Assembly: GCA_910584575.1 (NCBI GenBank)
Contig: CAJUBG010000054.1
Coordinates: 1-26,801 of the forward strand
DNA: 26,801 nucleotides
Direction: 5' to 3'
DNA from: an uncultured Dorea sp.
Lineage (GTDB): Bacteria > Bacillota > Clostridia > Lachnospirales > Lachnospiraceae
Part shown: one piece after another, positions 1 to 6,305 of the stretch
Layout of the letters: each line of letters opens with the position of its first letter
Numbering within the stretch: position 1 is the first letter of the stretch
Notes under the pieces: generated by a model
Told to the model about the DNA's origin: nothing
The model's input: the letters and a program-made list of their open reading frames with translations, nothing else
Database searches by the model: none
Translations under genes and position numbers: made by a program

Positions 1-728
1 TTCAGGCCAGTAAAAATACTCTCTTTCGCAATCCTAAGACACCCTGTCAGCACGGAAAATTCGAGATATTCATTACTTTTCAGCGCCCTGCTGAACAAAT
101 TTCTCACCAGACTGATCATCTCGCCATAATATCCTGCCTGGTGCGCCTTATCCAGCGGTACGTCGTATTCATCAATCAGCAGGATTACTTTCTGCCCATA
201 ATGTTTCCAAAGAAGTTTCGATAAAGTGAAAAGACTGTTTTTAAGTACCTCCTCCGACATAACAAATCCATTCAGATTCTCGGAATCTACCCTTATTAAC
301 TGGCTATACTGTACTTTTTCTTCTGCAGTAAGCTTCTCGCTATCCATCAGGAATTGGAATCTAAGTGCTTCATTGCCAATGACAGAACACATCGCCGCCC
401 TGGCTCCCTCATAATCTCTGGATTCAATATCCTTCATAGTGATTGCAATCACAGGAAAATTCCCCCTATACTTCCGGCACAGTTCCTTCTCCCCTGCAAT
501 CTCAAGCCCTTCAAAAAGAGTTGTGTCATGTCCGTATTCAAAGAATGTTTTCAGCATATTCATGTTCAGCGATTTGCCAAATCTTCTCGGTCGGATAAAT
601 AAATTCACTTCTCCCCAGTTATACAGCATTTCTTTAATCAGACCTGTTTTATCCACATAGTAGAAACCTCTTGTGCGGATTTTCTCAAAATTCTCAATAC
701 CAACAGGCAGTTTTAGCGGAAACATCAT
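1..728 (-). CDS. AAA-ATPase-like protein, 5' part only (3' end beyond window)
   Basis: The reading frame is open from an ATG at 728 to the window edge, 242 codons. The start follows an AAGGAGG-type ribosome site (738-744) with good spacing; a second ATG follows immediately. The protein begins with GIENFEKIRTRGFYYVDKTG, has the degenerate Walker A block RPRRFGKS (residues 46-53), a Walker B-like LLIDEYDVPLDKA (about 183-195) and ends at the edge inside VLTGCLRIAKESIFTG. These blocks are the hallmark of the AAA-ATPase-like family (PF09820 type), whose members usually carry a C-terminal PD-(D/E)XK nuclease domain. That domain would lie outside the window and is not seen. Biological role of the family is poorly known; mobile or defence roles have been suggested. 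A promoter candidate sits at 783-811. It lies 95 nt downstream of the ParB-like gene and may be independent of it. Confidence 0.85.
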   Translation of the reverse strand, partial: MMFPLKLPVGIENFEKIRTRGFYYVDKTGLIKEMLYNWGEVNLFIRPRRFGKSLNMNMLKTFFEYGHDTTLFEGLEIAGEKELCRKYRGNFPVIAITMKDIESRDYEGARAAMCSVIGNEALRFQFLMDSEKLTAEEKVQYSQLIRVDSENLNGFVMSEEVLKNSLFTLSKLLWKHYGQKVILLIDEYDVPLDKAHQAGYYGEMISLVRNLFSRALKSNEYLEFSVLTGCLRIAKESIFTGL

Positions 729-782
729 ATATGCTCCCCTCCTTCTGTCTCAAACTATCAGGTATCCATTTCCATTATCTAT

Positions 783-811
783 AATATACCCAATTTCCCA
801 TCGTTTGTACA
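783..811 (-). promoter_or_regulatory. Candidate sigma-A promoter for the AAA-ATPase-like gene
   Basis: On the minus strand a TGTACA -35 (806-811) is followed by exactly 17 nt and a TATATT -10 (783-788), 55 nt before the ATG at 728. The -35 matches four of six consensus positions and the -10 five of six. Position and spacing are good; activity is inferred. Confidence 0.45.
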
Positions 812-823
812 GAAAAAACCGCA

Positions 824-1351
824 TCACTCATCTTCCTCCTCCGACGGCCTCCACGCCTGCCCGAACTTCACATCCCTGAACAACGCTGCAAGCCCCGTTA
901 TCTGCTTAAGCCGCAGAATTTCATCCCTGTCCATTCCCAGATGTTTGGAAATCCACGCATCCGAACGTCCCAGTTCATGAAGCTCTTTTACAATATTCCC
1001 CATCAGATCCACGTCATGATTCCCCCGCGCCCGATTATGCCGGATGGTACTGGCAATCCGTTGATCCAACGGCTTTTCTATCACAGACACCGGAAGCAGC
1101 CCTTTCTCCCTCTCGTAAATGTCCTGATTCTCCATCATAATCCGATAGCGGTGAAATCCATCTACGATTACATACTTATCCTCCAATTTATTGTAATAGC
1201 AGACCACAGGCATCGTATACCCATCGTTCTTGATGCTCTCATAGAGCAGCTTCATCTCCGGCGGCGCAACCGTATTGGGGTTATAAGAATTCGGAACCAC
1301 CTTTTCAACCGGAACTGCAATCACATGATACGCCGGACTTTTATACTCCAT
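824..1351 (-). CDS. ParB-like nuclease-fold protein, IbrB-like
   Basis: The 175-residue protein opens with a ParB/Srx-type domain: VEKVVPNSYNPNTVAP, then a VIVDGFHRYR block (about 61-70) that corresponds to the GxHR nucleotide-binding motif of ParB-like proteins. Residues 113-152 look like a helix-turn-helix (KELHELGRSDAWISKHLGMD). Its start overlaps the 3' end of the PP-loop gene upstream by 11 nt, with GGAGG ahead of the ATG inside that gene, so the two are translationally linked. This pairing matches IbrA/IbrB of E. coli, which are needed for expression of immunoglobulin-binding surface proteins; their biochemistry is unknown. A plasmid-partition ParB is unlikely because no parA or centromere-like repeats are seen. 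The C-terminus is acidic (SEEEDE). Family call is firm; function is not. Confidence 0.8.
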   Translation of the reverse strand: MEYKSPAYHVIAVPVEKVVPNSYNPNTVAPPEMKLLYESIKNDGYTMPVVCYYNKLEDKYVIVDGFHRYRIMMENQDIYEREKGLLPVSVIEKPLDQRIASTIRHNRARGNHDVDLMGNIVKELHELGRSDAWISKHLGMDRDEILRLKQITGLAALFRDVKFGQAWRPSEEEDE

Positions 1352-2672
1352 AATTCATTTCCTCCACACTCTTATATTTATGCCGGATTGCGTCAATCCG
1401 CCTCTGTTGGTCCCTGGTCATCCCAAATCCCATAGACCGGCAGATATGGTCATTTTTCAGGATACAGCAGCACATCCGCTTCCAGCTCGGAATATCCTTG
1501 GTGGTCTTGATATCATCCGTGTCATCCGGTATTTTCCCAAGAAAAACAATCCTTGACTTTTTACTGAGCGTATAGTTGGAAACACCGTTTCTCTTAATCT
1601 GATATCCGTGTTCCTCCAACTCCTGAATCACCTCCTCATCCAGCCCTCCGCCAGTTTCATGCCAGAACTTAATGGAGGTGTTAAACTTCTTCACATAATT
1701 ATTTCGCAGACGGATTGGCAGAGTATCCAGAAGGAACATGGTATAGGATTTCCATGTATGCCCCTCAGGCAGCGTAATATTCCGGTATCCCATGGCCTTC
1801 GTCCTTCCGTAAATGGCGCCAAAGTTCGCCCCCTTCACCCTGCCCACAAGCTTCACCCAGATTTGCGGATCAATCACTCTGTACAGATTCAAAGAATCCT
1901 TGGAATAATCGTTAAACGGCGATGCGACACGCATCTGAGAAACCTTAAGGCCGGCCTTATAGTAAAGGTCATACAGGCGGTTATAGTCATAATCAAATAC
2001 GTAGTTTGCATGCCAGACATCCTGCGTTGTCCAGTCATAAAGGGGAGACGCACACCAGACATCCTTAAAATGCTTTGTAATCCAGCATCTTCCTTTATAA
2101 CCAAACTTCTTATTGAGAAATCCACTGTACCGCTGCAAGGATTCATCCGCACGGATTCCTAACAGGCACACCGTCTTTTTGTTGCCGTGGGAAATTCTGT
2201 ACCATCTGCCAAACTGCTTTGCCAAATCCTCCTGGTGCATCCGATAACGGTACGTTGTAATAGGGTTACGTTTTAAGTTGATTACATATTTTTTCTTCGG
2301 CATCTTCCTGACCCATAACTCCTCCTTCTTGTCATCCCAGGGATACCAGTACATCTCGTAGCTGCTGAGAGCCGTGCGGGTCGCCATCGGAAGACACACC
2401 CAATACGGCTCTACATCATCCTTAATCTTCTCGAATGTACGCTCTACATATTCTGTTGTCACCGTGTACTGCGCCTCAAAATCCTGATGGAACACGCCAA
2501 TCCTTTTCTCTGGCGCATATTTCTTCTGATAATCCAGCACCAGATTCAAAAGCAGCCCGCTGTCCTTACCACCGGAAAATGAGATGTAGATATTGTCAAA
2601 CTCCTCAAAAATAAACCGAATCCTCTCCTGAAACGCTTCATATACGCTCTGTCCTAAATATTCTCGTATCAT
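1341..2672 (-). CDS. PP-loop / PAPS-reductase-like protein with DUF3440-type C-terminus, IbrA-like
   Basis: The 443-residue protein has the PP-loop ATP pyrophosphatase motif SFSGGKDSG at residues 31-39, as in PAPS reductases and DndC. A second block typical of the family, SPLYDWTTQDVW, lies near residue 215. The C-terminus contains PSWKRMCCCILKNDH followed by a cysteine and MGFG, typical of the DUF3440 extension of IbrA-like proteins. It is therefore expected to bind ATP and activate or transfer a group, but it is probably not the assimilatory enzyme: no sulfate-assimilation genes surround it and a ParB-like partner overlaps it. The start at 2672 has a weak GGGAG site. A promoter candidate lies at 2724-2752, and a strong terminator separates it from the surface-protein gene upstream. 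The role may be regulatory or defensive; neither is shown by sequence. Confidence 0.82.
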   Translation of the reverse strand: MIREYLGQSVYEAFQERIRFIFEEFDNIYISFSGGKDSGLLLNLVLDYQKKYAPEKRIGVFHQDFEAQYTVTTEYVERTFEKIKDDVEPYWVCLPMATRTALSSYEMYWYPWDDKKEELWVRKMPKKKYVINLKRNPITTYRYRMHQEDLAKQFGRWYRISHGNKKTVCLLGIRADESLQRYSGFLNKKFGYKGRCWITKHFKDVWCASPLYDWTTQDVWHANYVFDYDYNRLYDLYYKAGLKVSQMRVASPFNDYSKDSLNLYRVIDPQIWVKLVGRVKGANFGAIYGRTKAMGYRNITLPEGHTWKSYTMFLLDTLPIRLRNNYVKKFNTSIKFWHETGGGLDEEVIQELEEHGYQIKRNGVSNYTLSKKSRIVFLGKIPDDTDDIKTTKDIPSWKRMCCCILKNDHICRSMGFGMTRDQQRRIDAIRHKYKSVEEMNYGV

Positions 2673-2723
2673 ATCAATCTCCCGACCTAAAAATTACCAA
2701 ATTCTGGAAACTATATGAAAGTT

Positions 2724-2752
2724 AATGTATCACAGAAAAAGACTAAATTCAA
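2724..2752 (-). promoter_or_regulatory. Candidate promoter of the IbrA/IbrB-like pair
   Basis: Minus strand TTGAAT (2747-2752), 17 nt, TACATT (2724-2729), with TG one base before the -10, giving an extended -10. It lies about 50 nt upstream of the start at 2672 in an AT-rich gap. Individual boxes are only four of six matches, so confidence is moderate. Confidence 0.4.
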
Positions 2753-2792
2753 TAAAATCAAGCAAAATTCGACAATATTCGCTCTTAACTGC

Positions 2793-2830
2793 AAAAAACC
2801 TCTGGCAGAAACACCTGCTTCTGCCAAAGG
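2793..2830 (-). terminator. Rho-independent terminator of the surface transglutaminase gene
   Basis: A 12-bp stem (2819-2830 with 2799-2810, one G-U pair) closes an 8-nt loop and runs into six T residues on the minus strand (2798-2793). It begins 6 nt after the stop codon at 2836, so it belongs to that gene and isolates it from the IbrA-like gene. Confidence 0.9.
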
Positions 2831-2835
2831 CTTTT

Positions 2836-4995
2836 TCAATACTTCCTATACTTCACCATATACCCCATGCCTGCCGCAAACATCATGAATAGAAGATAGA
2901 CAGCAATCGTATTCGCGTCACCGGTCTTCGGCGCTGCGGTTCTTTTTGCACTGACTGCCGTAACAGCGGTCTGGCCGCCTTGTCCTGTCACTTCTACTCC
3001 CTCCCACTGCTGCTCACAGACGGTAAAAGGAATGGAATCCTTTTTGACAATATAATTCTTACTCAACGGTACAAACGTATATGTAATAATTCCTGTATCG
3101 CCCGCTTTTAATTTCGCAAGCTCTGATACCGCCTCCTCATAAGTCATTCCTGTAAGATTATTATAACCATATGTAATATGGCCGGAAATTTTTTCCTGAT
3201 TCACCCCTCTAAAAGCCAACTCGTCAAACCTTCCGGTTCCGGCTATGACAGACAGCCCTTTTCCTGGGCTGGCCTCATAGTTACTTGTGGGCTTAACCTC
3301 AAGAATATTACCGATAAGGGAAATGTCATAATTGGGATTCTCGTCCGCCAGCGTTCCCACAGTTATGGCATATCCGCCTGATTTTACATTTTCACCCTTC
3401 TCGCGCCCCAGTACGCCCGCAAGGCTGTCGCCGTCCGCCAGCGGCGTACCGCTGTCAATCACATATTCAACTTCCGGATCTGACTGTCCATAAAATTTTT
3501 CGGCTTTTTGCGCCGTTATTGTCACAGGTTTCGGATTGACAGTGACATTAAGAGTAAAAGTCTCTGATTGATACTTTGTCATATCATCCGGAACAAAGAA
3601 CGCCCGAATCTCCTTCTGTCCAACATCTCCGTAGGAATGTGCCGCCCAGAAAAATCTGCCCTCAACGTTTTCCTCCCCATCCATTGCCGAGCAACCTTCT
3701 AATACTGCTGTGCTTATCTCATCGCCATATGTAACGGTTACCTCCGGCACCGTAATCTCAAGCTCTGGTTTCTGAATATAATTTGTCTCTGCCAGTTTCA
3801 GAATATCCGCGCCAAGCAACTCCTCCTGGTCCGGACCATTGATATACCGCACATCATCTCCCAATATGACAAATGTATATCCTCCTGTGGCATCCGGCTC
3901 TACTCCCGCCAGGAACAATCTGTCAGGCCAGCCAATCATTCGCTCATCACAGTTTGTGATATCAACCAGATATCTCTTGCCGTCTATTGCGACCACATTC
4001 CACATATGGTTTCTTGCAGTTGTGCCATTCCCCATCATTCCCGTTACGGTGTAGCATGCCGTACCTGAGTCAAAATCTGACAGGTCGCACAGGTATTGGA
4101 ATGCTTTGGAATAACCCTCACATACAACATTCGTGGACTCGTCACCGTCAAATACCCAAATTAACTGCCACGGATTCCCATATGGCGTCGATGGATTTTC
4201 CATGGCCGGAAAGTTATAACTTACCAGCTCGCATATCTCCCTTCGGTATGCGTCGAGCTTCCCATAATCCGATTCGTCTTTGTACTTTTCTACAATGGCA
4301 GCCGCACGATTAACCGCTTCTTTCACACGACTGACTTTATCGGCATCAAACAAATACCAATCTGTTGCTTCTTTCCGGTATTCCTCGGCAATTGCAAAGT
4401 TAAATGTCGGTACGGTTACAGCATAACATTCTTCTTCTAATTCATAATCCATATATAATTGATAGCCGATGCTCTTATCAAACCAATAGAATTCGTATGG
4501 AATATCCATCAAAAGATAGTATACTACCGGATCAAGCTCATCAAGAATCTTCTCAAATAATGCATCCTCCACGTCTTCCTTACTTGAGGACGCAGAAACT
4601 CCCAGCTCGTCCAAAGTCCATGTCCTGGAATACGTTACTTCTGCCTCATCGGTTGATGTTATCACTCCGTAGGCGACTTCTTTTATAAAAGCTTTCAATT
4701 CACGGTAAACCGTTTTTAGAACCGGATCTGTCAGCTTTTCCTCACCCACCTCTCCAAGAGCATTAATTCCGTCGTTTCTGTCACTAAAGAGAAGCTGTTT
4801 GGCATACTCCGCAAACAATTCGTCTCTATCCGGAAGCTCTACGTCCAGGTCTTTCACTTCTGCCGTGCTTCTTGTGCCGTTCTCTGCATCCTTTGCAAGT
4901 GATGTCAAACCAGGTATCCCCGCCAAACCACCGATTACTGCAAATGACAGACCTGCTGCCAGTATTTGCTTCAACCGTTTTATCCTTCCTGTCAT
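2836..4995 (-). CDS. Surface-anchored transglutaminase-like protein with MBG-type domains and sortase signal
   Basis: The 719-residue protein starts with a signal peptide (charged RIKRLK, hydrophobic core about 11-31). The middle carries a transglutaminase/protease-like core with an apparent Cys-His-Asp triad: C292 in VVCEGYSKAF, H330 in RNHMWNVV and D345 in YLVDITNCDE. Two beta-rich segments follow; the one at about 503-580 (PKPVTITAQKAEKFYGQSDP) is a clear MBG-type repeat. The C-terminus has an APKTGD sorting motif, a hydrophobic stretch and a KYRKY tail, so it is likely covalently attached to peptidoglycan by a sortase recognising an LPXTG variant. Bacterial proteins of this architecture may crosslink or cleave peptides at the surface; the substrate is unknown. 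AAAGGAG precedes the ATG, and an extended -10 promoter lies at 5034-5042. The gene is monocistronic, closed by the terminator at 2793-2830. Confidence 0.88.
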   Translation of the reverse strand: MTGRIKRLKQILAAGLSFAVIGGLAGIPGLTSLAKDAENGTRSTAEVKDLDVELPDRDELFAEYAKQLLFSDRNDGINALGEVGEEKLTDPVLKTVYRELKAFIKEVAYGVITSTDEAEVTYSRTWTLDELGVSASSSKEDVEDALFEKILDELDPVVYYLLMDIPYEFYWFDKSIGYQLYMDYELEEECYAVTVPTFNFAIAEEYRKEATDWYLFDADKVSRVKEAVNRAAAIVEKYKDESDYGKLDAYRREICELVSYNFPAMENPSTPYGNPWQLIWVFDGDESTNVVCEGYSKAFQYLCDLSDFDSGTACYTVTGMMGNGTTARNHMWNVVAIDGKRYLVDITNCDERMIGWPDRLFLAGVEPDATGGYTFVILGDDVRYINGPDQEELLGADILKLAETNYIQKPELEITVPEVTVTYGDEISTAVLEGCSAMDGEENVEGRFFWAAHSYGDVGQKEIRAFFVPDDMTKYQSETFTLNVTVNPKPVTITAQKAEKFYGQSDPEVEYVIDSGTPLADGDSLAGVLGREKGENVKSGGYAITVGTLADENPNYDISLIGNILEVKPTSNYEASPGKGLSVIAGTGRFDELAFRGVNQEKISGHITYGYNNLTGMTYEEAVSELAKLKAGDTGIITYTFVPLSKNYIVKKDSIPFTVCEQQWEGVEVTGQGGQTAVTAVSAKRTAAPKTGDANTIAVYLLFMMFAAGMGYMVKYRKY

Positions 4996-5033
4996 GTCTG
5001 CTACTCCTTTATCCCGTGTTTATTTCTGCTATC

Positions 5034-5042
5034 ATTATATCA
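5034..5042 (-). promoter_or_regulatory. Extended -10 promoter of the surface transglutaminase gene
   Basis: Minus strand TGATATAAT fits the TGnTATAAT extended -10 element perfectly and lies about 38 nt before the ATG at 4995. No convincing -35 is visible at 17 nt spacing, which is normal for extended -10 promoters. Confidence 0.55.
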
Positions 5043-5062
5043 TAAGTATAGGGTAGGATTTT

Positions 5063-5359
5063 TCAGGTTTCGAGAAGGATTCGCATCTGCTCTTTGCTGA
5101 TTCGTTCCCAGTTGTCGCGGTCTGACTCGTACCGCTGATTCATCCAGGAAATGGCTTCGTCAAGTCCCTCCTGGGTGAAGGGAAATTCCTTCTTTTCCTT
5201 CTGGTCATCTTGGGTTGCCTCAAAACACCAGGGTTCCGGATAGAAATATGCAATAAGCGTATCATTTTCTGTAATCAAGTAATATCGCATACCGCAATGA
5301 GAGCCGGAAAAGGGCTCTTTTTTTAATGCTTTTAAAGAAAGTCCAAGGGTTGGAATCAT
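5063..5359 (-). CDS. Small conserved-looking protein of unknown function (98 aa)
   Basis: I do not recognise a domain. The 98-residue protein begins MIPTLGLSLKALKKEPFSGS, then has a short beta-rich part (GMRYYLITENDTLIAYFYPEPWCFE, split here as about residues 24-48) and an acidic, helical C-terminal half rich in Lys, Glu and Asp. It has no membrane segment or signal peptide. Evidence that it is real: a near-consensus promoter at 5398-5426, codon use like its neighbours, and a GAGG element upstream of the ATG. It is separated from the GNAT gene by about 100 nt containing that promoter, so it is a separate transcription unit. It could be an immunity-type or accessory protein, but nothing in the sequence shows this. 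Confidence 0.65.
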   Translation of the reverse strand: MIPTLGLSLKALKKEPFSGSHCGMRYYLITENDTLIAYFYPEPWCFEATQDDQKEKKEFPFTQEGLDEAISWMNQRYESDRDNWERISKEQMRILLET

Positions 5360-5397
5360 AGGGAATACCTCACAATATAATCAATTTTGTAAGATTC

Positions 5398-5426
5398 ATT
5401 ATAATACTGTGTAGAGTATGTTTCAA
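5398..5426 (-). promoter_or_regulatory. Near-consensus sigma-A promoter for the 98-aa gene
   Basis: Minus strand TTGAAA (5421-5426), 17 nt, TATAAT (5398-5403): five of six and six of six matches at ideal spacing, 38 nt upstream of the start at 5359. One of the best housekeeping promoters in the window. Confidence 0.75.
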
Positions 5427-5457
5427 GAGTATATATGGTGTGCTGTTGGGTATCATA

Positions 5458-6042
5458 TTAGAAAAAATTGAAAAGTTGGATATACTTTGTGTTATCCGAC
5501 ATGGAATATCTTTCGTTAAATGGGACAAACCTATTTTTGTCATTCTGATAAAAATCAAGCAATTTAGGCTTGTCCTCACATTCCAGGAAAACAACACCGC
5601 CGCCAATTTCATGCTGAACACGCTCTAAAACCTCATATGCCAAATCCATTAACTCATTTCCACTTAATCTCTTTTCAACATCTAAAGCATAATTTTTCCC
5701 AAATTGTGCAATAAGAAAAGCCGATACCGTATAACTTCCTGACTCCGAATCCAAGACAGCATACCTGCTTATCTTTTTGCGTTTTGAATTAGACAAACTG
5801 ACATCCCCTATCTCTACTGCCTTATGTGCCAACGTAAAAATAGCAACTATATAATTTTCTTCATTTACTACCAAATATGTAATTGACAGCTTTTTTCTGG
5901 CAAACTCATACGCATGATTCTTTACAAAATATTGTATTTCTTCATTCTTCGGACAATAAAAATCGGAGAGAAGTTCTTTTAGATTCGTCTCTCCGATTGC
6001 TTTTGCCATATCCAAAATATTGAATACCCTATATTCATACAT
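5458..6042 (-). CDS. GNAT-fold acetyltransferase, probable toxin of a toxin-antitoxin pair
   Basis: The 194-residue protein resembles the GNAT toxin-like family: a central ITYLVVNEENYIVAIFTLAHKA strand pair (about 74-95), an AFLIAQFGKNYALD acetyl-CoA-binding block (about 128-141) and a C-terminal FLECEDKPKLLDFYQNDK segment. GNAT toxins acetylate charged tRNAs or other targets with acetyl-CoA; the substrate here cannot be read from sequence. The ATG overlaps the stop of the 60-aa upstream gene by one base (TAATG), a coupling typical of antitoxin-toxin operons. The partner order, small gene first, also fits type II modules. It could instead be an ordinary GNAT enzyme with a small partner. Base composition is more AT-rich than the sporulation genes, consistent with horizontal acquisition. 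Confidence 0.72.
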   Translation of the reverse strand: MYEYRVFNILDMAKAIGETNLKELLSDFYCPKNEEIQYFVKNHAYEFARKKLSITYLVVNEENYIVAIFTLAHKAVEIGDVSLSNSKRKKISRYAVLDSESGSYTVSAFLIAQFGKNYALDVEKRLSGNELMDLAYEVLERVQHEIGGGVVFLECEDKPKLLDFYQNDKNRFVPFNERYSMSDNTKYIQLFNFF

Positions 6043-6224
6043 TATTCGGGAAACCTCTTTGTCATAAATTTTCTAATCTCACTTATATCTGTCATTGGTG
6101 GTCTGACTGATACGGACGACTTTCTTTTCGGTCTGTTCTCAGATGCTTCAAGCGCATCAATAAAAGCTTCCGCTTTCTTCGGGTCATCAATCCGAACTTT
6201 TGCAAAAATACTCGACGTAGCCAT
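6042..6224 (-). CDS. Small antitoxin-like protein upstream of the GNAT gene
   Basis: The 60-residue protein reads ATSSIFAKVRIDDPKKAEAF near its N-terminus, then a basic, Ser-rich linker (RPKRKSSVSVRPP) and a short helix (ISEIRKFMTKRF). Proteins of this kind commonly precede GNAT genes in Clostridia and are presumed antitoxins. I see no clear ribbon-helix-helix signature. A good GGGAGGTG ribosome site precedes the ATG. The stop shares one base with the start of the GNAT gene, so the two are translated together. The basic linker could contact DNA, allowing autorepression of the AT-rich promoter region upstream, but that is inference. Confidence 0.65.
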   Translation of the reverse strand: MATSSIFAKVRIDDPKKAEAFIDALEASENRPKRKSSVSVRPPMTDISEIRKFMTKRFPE

Positions 6225-6240
6225 AAAAGCACCTCCCTGT

Positions 6241-6290
6241 CTTATTATATAATTATAGTATATATCAAATTTTCTATTGTGTATACTTTA
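6241..6290 (-). promoter_or_regulatory. AT-rich promoter/operator region of the GNAT module
   Basis: The 80 nt between this module and the Na/Pi transporter are almost entirely A and T and contain two TATAAT hexamers and several overlapping near-palindromes built from TATA steps. Neither TATAAT has a good -35 at 17 nt, so I cannot fix the exact promoter. A self-regulating operator would be expected here. Confidence 0.3.
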
Positions 6291-6305
6291 TTTTTAATTT
6301 TACAG

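Noticed and set aside
824..1351. Chromosome or plasmid partition ParB
   Set aside because: No parA, no parS-like sites and an overlap with a PP-loop gene; it has only the nucleotide-binding domain and a short helix-turn-helix.
941..2162. Plus-strand frames opposite the IbrA/IbrB-like genes
   Set aside because: Antisense to recognisable domains, with compositions typical of shadow frames.
1341..2672. Assimilatory PAPS/APS reductase (cysH)
   Set aside because: It has the PP-loop but also a DUF3440-type tail and no sulfate-assimilation neighbours.
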